Positions 8,800-16,522 of a DNA stretch of 27,814 bases are shown piece by piece; position 1 is the first letter of the stretch, and each line of letters opens with the position of its first letter. Made by a program: the position numbers and the translations under genes. This stretch comes from CAYSLC01 sp964431545 (lineage in GTDB: Bacteria > Desulfobacterota > Desulfobacteria > Desulfobacterales > JAABSP01), in the NCBI GenBank assembly GCA_964431545.1, contig CAYSLC010000048.1, forward strand, positions 1-27,814. The letters run 5' to 3'. The notes beneath the pieces are model-generated. The model did not search any database. It saw only the letters and a list, made by a program, of their open reading frames with translations, and was not told the origin of the DNA.

Positions 8800-10575
8800 A
8801 TGTCCTTACTCGAGGCCGTTCAGGGAGCCACCTTCGCCTCCATCTTCACCGAGGGGCTCTCCCTCGGGATCGTGGTGGTGGACGAGGCCCATCGGATCCG
8901 GTTCTGGAACCGGTGGATGGAGAACCACACCGGCATCAAAGCCCGGGAGGTGGAGGGGCGGAACCTCTTCGACCAATACCCCGATATCATCGAGCGGGGC
9001 AAGGACCGGTACATCCGGGAGTGCATCCTGCAGAACCGGCCGTTCCTCCTCTCCCCCCGGTTCCACAAGCACCTGATCCCCATCTCCATCATCAAGGGAG
9101 GGGAGCGGATCCGGATGGTCCAGAACGTCAAGCTCTACCCGGCCGCCGCCGAGGACCGCGCCGTCGGCGCCGTGGTGATCCTGGAGGACCTGACCGAGCA
9201 AATCCTCCATGAACACGAGATCTCCCGGCTCAACCGGATTCTCAAGGGGATCCGGGACGTCAACAAACTGATCACCCGGGTAAGGACCCGGGAGGAGCTG
9301 ATCTCCCGGACGTGCGCCATCCTCACCCAGGAGGTGGGGTATGCCCTGTGCTGGGTCGCCTTCGCCGAAACGGACCCGGCGGTGGGCCGCCCCCGACGCA
9401 TGAGGGTCCGCCACGCCGCCCCCGATCTTTTGGGGTGGACGGAGATCGACCCGGCAAAACCCGGAGAGACCGAGGACCCGATCCTGGGGGAGGCCGTGAT
9501 CCGGGATGGCGCCGTGATCCGAAACAACATCGATCCGGCGGACCTTCCCTCTCGGTGGCGGGCCGCCGCGGAGGAGATCGGGTTCCGGTCGAGCTGCGTC
9601 CTGCCCCTTTCCCTGGGAAAAAGGCGGCGGGTGGGCGTTCTGGGGATCCATGCCCAGGCCCCCAACGCCTTTTCGGGGGACGAACGCCAGCTTTTGGAGG
9701 AGGTGGCCGACGACATCGCCTTCTGCATCCAAACCATGGAGGAGCGGGAGATCCGGCGCCGGGTGGAGACGGAGAAGGAGATGGTGGAGGCACAGCTTCG
9801 CCAGAATCAGAAGATGCAGTCCATCGGCACCCTGGCCGGGGGGATCGCCCACGACTTCAACAACATCCTCTTTCCCATCGTCGGGTACGCCGACATGGCC
9901 ATGCAGGAGGTGGGCCGGGAGAGCAAGGCCGAGCGGTATCTGGAACAGATCGTTAAGGCGGCCCTCCGGGCCCGGGATCTGGTCCAGCAGATCCTCGCCC
10001 TGGGCCGCCGGAGCCGGCCGGTCCGGGCGAACCTCCGGCTCCAGCCCATCGTCAAGGAGACCCTGTGGCTGTTGCGGGCCACCACCCCCGTGGAGATCGA
10101 CATCCGCCACCGGGTGGACGAGGCCTGCGGCCGGGTGAACGCCGATCCCACCCAGATCCAGCAGGTGCTGATGAACCTGTGCGCCAACGCCCATCAGGCC
10201 ATGGAGGGGGAAGGGGGAGAGCTTCTGGTGTGCCTCGACGAGGTGGCGCTGCACGGGCCGGGTTCGGATGATCCGGGAGGCCTTTCCCCCGGACGCTACG
10301 CCCGGCTGACCGTGTCGGATACCGGCCGCGGCATGGAACCGGGGATCATGGAGCGGATCTTCGATCCCTACTTCACCACCAAGGGACCGGGACAGGGGAG
10401 CGGGCTGGGCCTGTCGGTGGTGCACGGGATCATCGAGCAGAGCGACGGCGCCGTCCGGGCCCACAGCGAACCGGGGGTCGGCAGCCGCTTCGAGGTCTTT
10501 CTGCCCGTGGCGCCGCCGCCGCCGAACGAGCCGGTCCCCGAGGCCGAGGCGGACGAGGTCCCCGAAACGCCATAG
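8800..10575 (+). CDS. PAS-GAF sensor histidine kinase
   Basis: This 591-residue protein has no membrane segment. Domains: PAS (about 10-135, LSLGIVVVDEAHRIRFWNRWMENHTG), a short coiled coil (135-160), GAF (about 160-310, ending with FSGDERQLLEEVADDIAFCI), HisKA with phospho-His351 in GTLAGGIAHDFNNIL, and HATPase with LMNLCANAHQAM, VSDTGRGM, IFDPYFTTK and GSGLGLSVVHGI. The C-terminus is a short acidic/proline tail with no receiver, so phosphate must go to a separate protein. The downstream receiver/HD-GYP protein is the nearest candidate. Start ATG 8800 lies five bases after cheC. The GAF and PAS ligands cannot be read from sequence. Confidence 0.93.
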   Translation: MSLLEAVQGATFASIFTEGLSLGIVVVDEAHRIRFWNRWMENHTGIKAREVEGRNLFDQYPDIIERGKDRYIRECILQNRPFLLSPRFHKHLIPISIIKGGERIRMVQNVKLYPAAAEDRAVGAVVILEDLTEQILHEHEISRLNRILKGIRDVNKLITRVRTREELISRTCAILTQEVGYALCWVAFAETDPAVGRPRRMRVRHAAPDLLGWTEIDPAKPGETEDPILGEAVIRDGAVIRNNIDPADLPSRWRAAAEEIGFRSSCVLPLSLGKRRRVGVLGIHAQAPNAFSGDERQLLEEVADDIAFCIQTMEEREIRRRVETEKEMVEAQLRQNQKMQSIGTLAGGIAHDFNNILFPIVGYADMAMQEVGRESKAERYLEQIVKAALRARDLVQQILALGRRSRPVRANLRLQPIVKETLWLLRATTPVEIDIRHRVDEACGRVNADPTQIQQVLMNLCANAHQAMEGEGGELLVCLDEVALHGPGSDDPGGLSPGRYARLTVSDTGRGMEPGIMERIFDPYFTTKGPGQGSGLGLSVVHGIIEQSDGAVRAHSEPGVGSRFEVFLPVAPPPPNEPVPEAEADEVPETP

Positions 10576-10599
10576 AACCGGGGGCCGGGAGCCGGAACC

Positions 10600-10629
10600 G
10601 GGGTCCGGTGTCCCATGCACCCGGGCCCC
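10600..10629 (+). other. Hairpin after the PAS-GAF kinase gene
   Basis: GGGGTCCGGTG (10600-10610) can pair with CACCCGGGCCCC (10618-10629) with one bulged C and one G-T pair around a seven-base loop. It lies 25 bases after the kinase stop and upstream of the putative promoter at 10657, where an operon boundary would be expected. No T-tract follows, so it is at best an imperfect intrinsic terminator or an mRNA 3'-end stabiliser. Confidence 0.4.
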
Positions 10630-10656
10630 GAATCCCCAGTATCATCAAGGACCTGT

Positions 10657-10685
10657 TTGAAACCCGGAAGTTCCTGTGGTATATC
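10657..10685 (+). promoter_or_regulatory. Candidate sigma-70 promoter for the HD-GYP-cheY-cheB-cheW half of the cluster
   Basis: TTGAAA (10657-10662) and TATATC (10680-10685) are separated by 17 bases, five of six and four of six matches to the sigma-70 consensus, in an AT-richer patch of an otherwise GC-rich window. The 192-base gap 10576-10767 is by far the longest in the chemosensory cluster. It would give a leader of about 75 bases before the TTG start at 10768. Inference from motif and position only. Confidence 0.5.
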
Positions 10686-10767
10686 GTTGGAAAATGTGAC
10701 AGCCCGAAGGCCGACGCCCCGGAAACGTCCGCGCCGGCATCCATTCGCATAAAAAGAAGAAAAAGCA

Positions 10768-12042
10768 TTGACTTTGCCGACAAATGAAAAAAGAGTAAAG
10801 GAGGCGGCGGCCCCGTTCCCGGCCGAATCGTCACCCAAGACTCCCTTGGAGCGGGATCGAACCAACCCCCGTAAGGTGCACATCCTGGTGGTGGACGACG
10901 AGGAGATGATCCGGGACATGCTCCAACAATCCATCGCCATGGCCGGATACCGCTGTTCCATGGCCGGAAGCGCCGACGAGGCCCTGGGGATTATGGTGAC
11001 CTCGCCGGTGGATGTGGTGATCACCGACATCAAGATGCCCGGAAAAAGCGGTATCGAACTTTTGAGGGAGGTAAAAAGATCCCATTCCGCGGACGTGATC
11101 GTCATCACCGGCTATGCAGAGGAGTACGCCTACGAGACGATTATCGAGCTGGGGGCCAGCGACTTCGTGGGCAAGCCGTTTCGGACCAAAGAGCTTCTGG
11201 TGCGCATCAAGCGGGTGCTCAAGGAACGCTCCCTCGTCGAGGAGCGGATGGAGGCCCACAAACAGCTGGTGACCTACAGCGAGGACCTGGCCAGGAGCAT
11301 CACGGAACTCAGAAAGGCCCACGCCGATCTCCATGAGTCGTATCTGGACACCATCAACCGGCTGGCCCTGGCGGCGGAATACAAAGATGTGGAGACGGGG
11401 GACCACATCATCCGGATCAGCCGGTACAGCTCCCTGCTCGCCGAGGAGATCGGCATGTCCCGCGAAGTGGTGGAGAACATGCGGTACGCCTCCCCCATGC
11501 ACGATGTCGGCAAGATCGGCATCCCAGACCGGATCCTTCTGAAGCCGGGAAAGCTGACCGTGGACGAATTCGAGGTCATGAAGACCCACACCACCATCGG
11601 GGCCAAAATCCTGTCGGGGTCCAAGGCGGAAATTCTGAGGATCGCCCATGAGATCGCCATTTCCCACCACGAAAAATGGGACGGCACCGGGTATCCCCGA
11701 CGCCTGTCCGGGGACCGGATCCCCATGTCGGGTCGGATCGTGGGCATCGCGGACGTCTTCGACGCCCTCACCTCGGCCCGCCCCTACAAGGATCCCTACC
11801 CCGTGGACGTCGCCTTCGAGATCATCCGGAAACAATCGGGCACCCATTTCGATCCCGGCCTGGTGGATACGTTCGTGTCCAAACGCGGACGGGTCAAGGA
11901 GATCATGCGGGAGATCAACCCGGCCTTCAACCTCTCCCTCCACCAGTTCTCCTGGAGCGATCGGGAGGAACACCCCATCGACCTCACGCGGATCCTTCGC
12001 CCGGAATCCTTCGAGGCCACGGGGGAACGGAACAGCCGATGA
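10768..12042 (+). CDS. Response regulator with HD-GYP output domain (probable c-di-GMP phosphodiesterase)
   Basis: This is a 424-residue protein. The receiver domain (about 35-150) has DD43-44, phospho-acceptor Asp87 (VVITDIKMPGKSG) and the lysine in FVGKPFRTKEL. A helical linker leads to the HD-GYP domain (about 190-380): H245-D246 in ASPMHDVGKIGIPD, the GYP signature in HHEKWDGTGYP (300-310), and further metal-site motifs IVGIADVFDALTS and GTHFDPGLVD. All residues expected of active HD-GYP enzymes that I can recognise are present. Family role: hydrolysis of cyclic di-GMP. The start is taken as TTG 10768 behind a weak AAGAAGAAAA site. The first 34 residues are not conserved, so the exact start is uncertain. 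Its stop overlaps the next start (ATGA). Confidence 0.93.
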   Translation: MTLPTNEKRVKEAAAPFPAESSPKTPLERDRTNPRKVHILVVDDEEMIRDMLQQSIAMAGYRCSMAGSADEALGIMVTSPVDVVITDIKMPGKSGIELLREVKRSHSADVIVITGYAEEYAYETIIELGASDFVGKPFRTKELLVRIKRVLKERSLVEERMEAHKQLVTYSEDLARSITELRKAHADLHESYLDTINRLALAAEYKDVETGDHIIRISRYSSLLAEEIGMSREVVENMRYASPMHDVGKIGIPDRILLKPGKLTVDEFEVMKTHTTIGAKILSGSKAEILRIAHEIAISHHEKWDGTGYPRRLSGDRIPMSGRIVGIADVFDALTSARPYKDPYPVDVAFEIIRKQSGTHFDPGLVDTFVSKRGRVKEIMREINPAFNLSLHQFSWSDREEHPIDLTRILRPESFEATGERNSR

Positions 12043-14015
12043 GCCCGGATACCGGTCGCGCCGAGCCCCCCAAGGGCCTCCTCCCGGCCCTGGGACGATG
12101 GATGAAAATCCGGATCCCCCTGCCCCGGCCCCTCCGGCGGCTTCCCCGGGGGATCGGACGCCGGACCGCCACCGCCCGGAAGGCGGCGGAAGAGGTCTCG
12201 GAGTTCCTGGAGGGGTTCATCGGGGAGCTGGAGTCGGTCTGCAATGGTTCCGAGCCCCACTTCATCCGGCTGGGAAAGGAGCTGGAATCGATCCACGCCG
12301 AGGCCGGCGCCCTGGCCGGAGAGACCCTCCGCACCCTCCAGTGCATCGGCGGCGGTTCGGACGACGAGGGCGTGCTCATCAAGCTCGACCGGCTGGTACG
12401 GGCCTGCTTTTCCGATATCGAAGCGCGGTACGCCGACGTGGGGGACAACCTCGACCACATCGGCACGATGATCGAATACCTCGACCAGTTGAGCCGGATC
12501 TGCGCGGTCATCGAGAAGATCGCCATGATCCTGAAGGTGGTGGGGTTCAACATCCGGGTGGAGAGCGCCCGGACCCAGGCCTCGTCGGATCTTTTCACCG
12601 TGGTCTCCCACCAGATCAACGAACTCTCCTCCAGGGTGGTCCGGATCGCCACCCGGATCCGGGACGACGTCCGCTCCACCGGCTCCCGGCAGCAGGCCAT
12701 CCACAAGCGGATCACCGGCGGACTCCACCAGCTCGACCGCCTCACCGAGGAGACCCGGCGGGCCGTGGACGGATACGTCAAGGAGATCGAGGATCTCATG
12801 GAACGCTCCCTGGATGTCATGGCGTCGGCCGACGCCCACAGCCGAGAGATCTCCCGACAGGTGGGGGAGGTGGTGGTGGGCATCCAGATCCACGACAGCA
12901 TGAGCCAGCGGGTGACCCACATCATCAACGCCCTCAAGGATGTCCGATGGATGTTGGACGGATCGGCCGAGAAGGCCACGGACAGGGCGTCCGACCTGAT
13001 CTCCCACGAGGACGTCAATCCCCTGGACGCGGCCTACGCCATCCTCCTGCTCCAGGCGGCCCAGCTCAAGCAGACCCTCACGGAAGTGCGGGATGTCCAC
13101 CGGAACACCGGCGGCGCCTTCGCCCGGATCGGGGAACAGGTCCATCTCCTCGCCGAGGGGCTCTCGGTGCTGGAGTCCGCATCCCCCAAGGGGGAGGGCG
13201 GCGCCCCGGAACAGGCGGATGATCCCTTCGTCACCCTCCAGTCGGAGCTTACCGCCGTCGGCGGGTTGATCGAGGAGGCCGCCGCCCTGGTGGAGAACGT
13301 CCAGAAGACCGCCGAGGAGGCGTCGGAAACCGCCGAGAAGCTGACCACCTTGATCCATCAGGTGGAGGAGATCGGCTTCGACACGCACCTCATCGCGCTC
13401 AACGCCATCGTCAAGGCGGCCCACCTGGACAGCTCCGGGAGCAGCCTGGAGGTCCTGGCCCAGGAGGTCAAGCGGCTGTCGGACAGCTCCAACACCTTTG
13501 TCGTGAAGGTCCGGGAGCTGCTGGAGGGGCTTCGGAGTCCGGTCCAAGAGCTTCGGGAGGGCGAGATGGGCAACGGGGACGGGGAGGCGCTGGAGGAGGC
13601 CGCCCTCCAACAGGGAATGGAGAGGATCACCGACGCCTACGCCCGGTTCCGGGAGGGCTCCTCCGTCGCCTTTCAGCGGGCCGGAACCCTAAAGGAACGA
13701 CTCTCCCGGATCATCACCGGACTCGATTTTCTTCCCGACCTCTCGGCGGAGCTGTCGGGGCTCCACGACCGGCTGGCGGCGTCCGCCGGGCAGCTCACCC
13801 CCTGGATCGGCGGAGATGTCCAACGGTCCGTATCCGAAACCCGCCGACTGGCCCAGCGGTACACCATGCAGCAGGAGCGGGGAGTGCACCACACCCTGTT
13901 TCAGCTGGAGGGATACGGGGACGCGCCGGACGAGGATCCGGCGGCGCCGGAGGCCGGGGAGAAATCCCCCGCCCCCGAATCGGACGATCTGGGAGATAAT
14001 GTAGAACTTTTTTAA
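12039..14015 (+). CDS. Soluble MCP-like protein with two degenerate signalling-tip modules
   Basis: This 658-residue, mostly alpha-helical protein has no signal peptide or membrane segment and a basic, arginine-rich N-terminus. The frame is open further upstream, but ATG 12039 overlaps the HD-GYP stop and is the natural start. Two segments align without gaps to the MCP hairpin tip. Module 1 is residues 158-200 (FNIRVESARTQASS, then FTVVSHQINELSSR). Module 2 is 442-484 (LIALNAIVKAAHL, then LEVLAQEVKRLSDSS). By hand count they match the MCP encoded at 1-564 at 9 and 11 of 30 core positions. The tip glutamate is kept in module 1 (E175) but is K459 in module 2. Residues 281-291 (GIQIHDSMSQR) resemble the CheZ catalytic signature FQDxxxQ, with D286 and Q290. 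An acidic proline-rich tail ends in NVELF. A role as scaffold, decoy receptor or phosphatase is inference. Confidence 0.85.
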   Translation: MSPDTGRAEPPKGLLPALGRWMKIRIPLPRPLRRLPRGIGRRTATARKAAEEVSEFLEGFIGELESVCNGSEPHFIRLGKELESIHAEAGALAGETLRTLQCIGGGSDDEGVLIKLDRLVRACFSDIEARYADVGDNLDHIGTMIEYLDQLSRICAVIEKIAMILKVVGFNIRVESARTQASSDLFTVVSHQINELSSRVVRIATRIRDDVRSTGSRQQAIHKRITGGLHQLDRLTEETRRAVDGYVKEIEDLMERSLDVMASADAHSREISRQVGEVVVGIQIHDSMSQRVTHIINALKDVRWMLDGSAEKATDRASDLISHEDVNPLDAAYAILLLQAAQLKQTLTEVRDVHRNTGGAFARIGEQVHLLAEGLSVLESASPKGEGGAPEQADDPFVTLQSELTAVGGLIEEAAALVENVQKTAEEASETAEKLTTLIHQVEEIGFDTHLIALNAIVKAAHLDSSGSSLEVLAQEVKRLSDSSNTFVVKVRELLEGLRSPVQELREGEMGNGDGEALEEAALQQGMERITDAYARFREGSSVAFQRAGTLKERLSRIITGLDFLPDLSAELSGLHDRLAASAGQLTPWIGGDVQRSVSETRRLAQRYTMQQERGVHHTLFQLEGYGDAPDEDPAAPEAGEKSPAPESDDLGDNVELF

Positions 14016-14029
14016 AGGAGCGCGGTCAT

Positions 14030-14395
14030 ATGCCCAAGATCATCATGACGGCGGATGACTCGGCCAGCGTCAGGCAGATGGTCAGCTTTACCCTGAAGCA
14101 GGCGGGCTACGGCGTCGTCGAGGCCGTCGACGGCAGGGATGCTCTCGAAAAAATCAAGACCACCGACATCCAGATGCTGATCACCGACCTCAACATGCCC
14201 AAGATAGACGGAATCGAGCTGATCCGGGAGGTCCGGGCCCTCGACAAATGCCGGTTCATCCCCATCATCATGCTGACCACCGAATCCCAGACCACCAAGA
14301 AGATGGAGGGGAAGGCGGCCGGCGCCACCGGATGGATCGTCAAGCCCTTCAAACCGGACCAGCTCCTGGCGGTGGTCAAGAAGGTGTTGGGATGA
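14030..14395 (+). CDS. cheY: Response regulator CheY
   Basis: This is a 121-residue single receiver domain. The CheY residues are all present: acidic pair D9-D10 (MTADDSASVRQMV), phospho-acceptor Asp53 (MLITDLNMPKIDG), the threonine switch (IIMLTTES) and the lysine of WIVKPFKPDQL. It is the most canonical CheY of the stand-alone receivers here, with the closest resemblance to chemotaxis CheY proteins of Proteobacteria and Firmicutes. A strong ribosome site AAAGGAG lies about 10 bases before ATG 14030, so high expression is expected relative to its neighbours. It may target the flagellar motor, but no motor gene is in the window. Confidence 0.95.
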   Translation: MPKIIMTADDSASVRQMVSFTLKQAGYGVVEAVDGRDALEKIKTTDIQMLITDLNMPKIDGIELIREVRALDKCRFIPIIMLTTESQTTKKMEGKAAGATGWIVKPFKPDQLLAVVKKVLG

Positions 14396-14430
14396 CGCCG
14401 GAACACCATCCAGGTAGCGGGCGGTGATCC

Positions 14431-15537
14431 ATGCGTAAGATCAACGTTCTGGTGGTGGACGATTCCGCCCTTGTTCGACAATCGCTCAAGGAGATCCTCT
14501 CCACCGATCCGGACATCGCCTCCGTGGAGACCGCCGCCGACGCCATCATCGCCGCGGGCAAGATCAACAAGGGGGCCTACGACGTCATCACTCTCGATAT
14601 CCAGATGCCCCGGATGGACGGGCTCACCTTCCTCAAAAAGCTGATGGGCCACCATCCCATCCCCGTGGTGATCTGCTCCGCCGTCACCCAGAAGGGGAGC
14701 GATCTCGCCCTGAAGGCCCTGAACGAGGGGGCGGTGGACGTGATCCCCAAGCCCCGGATGGATCTGCGGAAGTTCTTCGAGGAATCCCGGATCAAGGTCT
14801 GCGACGCGGTGAAGGCGGCGGCCCTGGCGCGGATCAAACGCCGGCCCCACCGGGCGTTCGAGTTCACCGTGGAGGGAAAGCTCTCCGCCGACGCCATGCT
14901 GCCCCCGCCCCAGCCGGGAACCACCGTCTCCCGGACGGAACGGGTGGTGGTGGCGGGCGCCTCCACGGGGGGCACCGATGCCCTGCTCACCCTTCTCCGG
15001 GGGTTTCCGGCCGACGGCCCGGGCATGGTGATCGTCCAGCACATGCCCGAGAAGTTCACCGCCGCCTTCGCCCGTCGCCTCGACACCCTGTGCGCGATGA
15101 CGGTCCGGGAGGCGGCCGACGGGGATACCGTGTCGGCCGGAACGGCCCTGGTGGCCCCCGGCAACCTGCACGTCCTGCTGAAGCGGGAGGGGAGACGGTA
15201 CCTGGTGGAGGTGAAGGACGGGCCGCTGGTCTGCCGCCACCGTCCCTCGGTGGACATCCTTTTCCGCTCCGCCGCCCGGTATGCCGGCCGCAACGCCGTG
15301 GGGGTGATCATGACCGGCATGGGCGACGACGGGGCCCAGGGGATGGTTGAAATCCGCCGGAGCGGCGGCCTGACCATCGCCCAGGACGAGGCCACCTCGG
15401 TGGTCTTCGGGATGCCCAGCGAGGCGATCCGACGGGGCGGAGCGGAGAAGGTTCTCCCCGTGGACGGGATCGCGGCCGCCATCCTCCAGGCATGCCGGAA
15501 CCGAGCCCGGACGGCCCCGGACGACGCCACCCAGTAG
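14431..15537 (+). CDS. cheB: Protein-glutamate methylesterase CheB (second copy)
   Basis: This 368-residue paralogue of the CheB at 2546 has the same domain order. The receiver carries D10-D11 and phospho-acceptor Asp56 (DVITLDIQMPRMDG). The esterase domain carries Ser178 (GASTGGTDAL), His204 (QHMPEKFTAAFA) and Asp300 (MTGMGDDGA). All catalytic positions are intact in both copies, so neither is a decaying duplicate. The linker and receiver have diverged more than the esterase domain, which suggests different phosphodonor contact with similar receptor targets. It is 35 bases after cheY and is followed by a single-domain receiver, as is copy 1 (with the hybrid kinase in between). Confidence 0.96.
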   Translation: MRKINVLVVDDSALVRQSLKEILSTDPDIASVETAADAIIAAGKINKGAYDVITLDIQMPRMDGLTFLKKLMGHHPIPVVICSAVTQKGSDLALKALNEGAVDVIPKPRMDLRKFFEESRIKVCDAVKAAALARIKRRPHRAFEFTVEGKLSADAMLPPPQPGTTVSRTERVVVAGASTGGTDALLTLLRGFPADGPGMVIVQHMPEKFTAAFARRLDTLCAMTVREAADGDTVSAGTALVAPGNLHVLLKREGRRYLVEVKDGPLVCRHRPSVDILFRSAARYAGRNAVGVIMTGMGDDGAQGMVEIRRSGGLTIAQDEATSVVFGMPSEAIRRGGAEKVLPVDGIAAAILQACRNRARTAPDDATQ

Positions 15538-15547
15538 GAGACCGACC

Positions 15548-15958
15548 ATGAAGATGAAGATGAAGACCCTCATCGCCGAGGACGATCTGGTGGCCCGGTT
15601 CATGCTCAAGGAGCTGCTCTCCGAGTTCGGGCCGTGCGACACCGTGGGAGACGGCCGGGAGGCCGTGGACCTCTTTGCCATGGCCCTGGACAAGGCCGAT
15701 CCCTACCGCCTCGTCTGCCTGGATATCCTGATGCCGGAGGTCGACGGCCAGCAGGTCCTGGCGGAGATCCGGGCCATGGAGAAGGAGCGACGGATCAAGG
15801 GGGCCGACGAGGTGAAGGTGATCATGATCACGGCGGTGGACGACCCCAAGTCGGTCTTCAAGGCCTACTACCACGGGGGCGCCACCTCCTACATCGTGAA
15901 ACCCATTGACAAACGCAAATTACTGGATGAGATTCGTCTCCTGGGGCTGATCCGCTGA
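15548..15958 (+). CDS. Single-domain response regulator (CheY-like, copy 2)
   Basis: This 136-residue receiver is paralogous to that at 5657. It has E11-D12-D13 (LIAEDDLVAR), phospho-acceptor Asp59 (LVCLDILMPEVDG), the threonine switch (MITAV) and the lysine of GGATSYIVKPIDKRK. The N-terminus reads MKMKMKT because the start is a triple ATGAAG repeat (15548-15565). The first ATG is favoured by AGGAG at 15537-15541, but starts at 15554 or 15560 are possible. The gap to cheB copy 2 is 10 bases. No output domain is present. Confidence 0.93.
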   Translation: MKMKMKTLIAEDDLVARFMLKELLSEFGPCDTVGDGREAVDLFAMALDKADPYRLVCLDILMPEVDGQQVLAEIRAMEKERRIKGADEVKVIMITAVDDPKSVFKAYYHGGATSYIVKPIDKRKLLDEIRLLGLIR

Positions 15959-15990
15959 TCCCCCGGAGCGACGGTTTCCATACAGAAGAA

Positions 15991-15998
15991 GGAAGGAG
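15991..15998 (+). promoter_or_regulatory. Strong ribosome-binding site of the second cheW
   Basis: GGAAGGAG lies eight bases before ATG 16007 and is one of the best Shine-Dalgarno matches in the window. It fixes the start and suggests that this adaptor is made in larger amount than its weakly initiated upstream neighbours. Confidence 0.7.
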
Positions 15999-16006
15999 TC
16001 GAAAAG

Positions 16007-16522
16007 ATGCGAAAGATTGCGGAGACCATGGACCAGGCGGTGCGCGCCATGAGCGAAAAGGAGGGAAAGTACCTGACCTTCGCCCTCTCCGACGAGGAGT
16101 ACGGCATCGGCATCCTGAAGATCAAGGAGATCATCGGGATGATGCCCATCACCACCGTCCCCAAGACGCCCCGGTACGTCAAGGGGGTGATCAACCTCCG
16201 GGGAAAGGTGATCCCCGTGATCGATCTCCGGCTGCGCTTCGGCATGGAGGCCATCGAATACACCGACCGCACCTGCATCATCGTCGTGGAGATCTCCGGA
16301 GAGACGGGCAAGGTCCTCATCGGGATCGTGGTGGATACCGTCTCGGAAGTGCTCAACATCAAGGCGGACGACATTGAGGACACCCCCACCTTCGGCACCA
16401 AGCTCAACACCGAATACATCCTCGGGATGGCCAAAATGGAGGGCGGGGTCAAGATCCTGCTCGACATCGACAAGATCCTCCGTTCCGAGGAGATCAACCT
16501 TCTGGAGACCGCCGCGTCATAG
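16007..16522 (+). CDS. cheW: CheW-type coupling protein (second copy)
   Basis: This 171-residue adaptor has a 20-residue helical N-terminal extension, then the CheW core: KYLTFALSDEEYGIGILKIKEI (about 21-42), ITTVPKTPRYVKGVINLRGKVIPVIDLR (the receptor- and kinase-binding strands), and a final VKILLDIDKIL. It is closer to textbook CheW than the copy at 589 and lacks the acidic tail. It is the last gene of the + strand chemosensory cluster. Its final 29 bases overlap, tail to tail, the end of the polysaccharide deacetylase gene on the other strand, and there is no room for a separate terminator between them. Confidence 0.95.
   Translation: MRKIAETMDQAVRAMSEKEGKYLTFALSDEEYGIGILKIKEIIGMMPITTVPKTPRYVKGVINLRGKVIPVIDLRLRFGMEAIEYTDRTCIIVVEISGETGKVLIGIVVDTVSEVLNIKADDIEDTPTFGTKLNTEYILGMAKMEGGVKILLDIDKILRSEEINLLETAAS

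Noticed and set aside
11676..12038. Upstream extension of the tandem-tip protein frame to 11676
   Set aside because: It lies entirely within the HD-GYP coding sequence, translates to low-complexity residues, and the ATGA overlap at 12039 gives a natural start.
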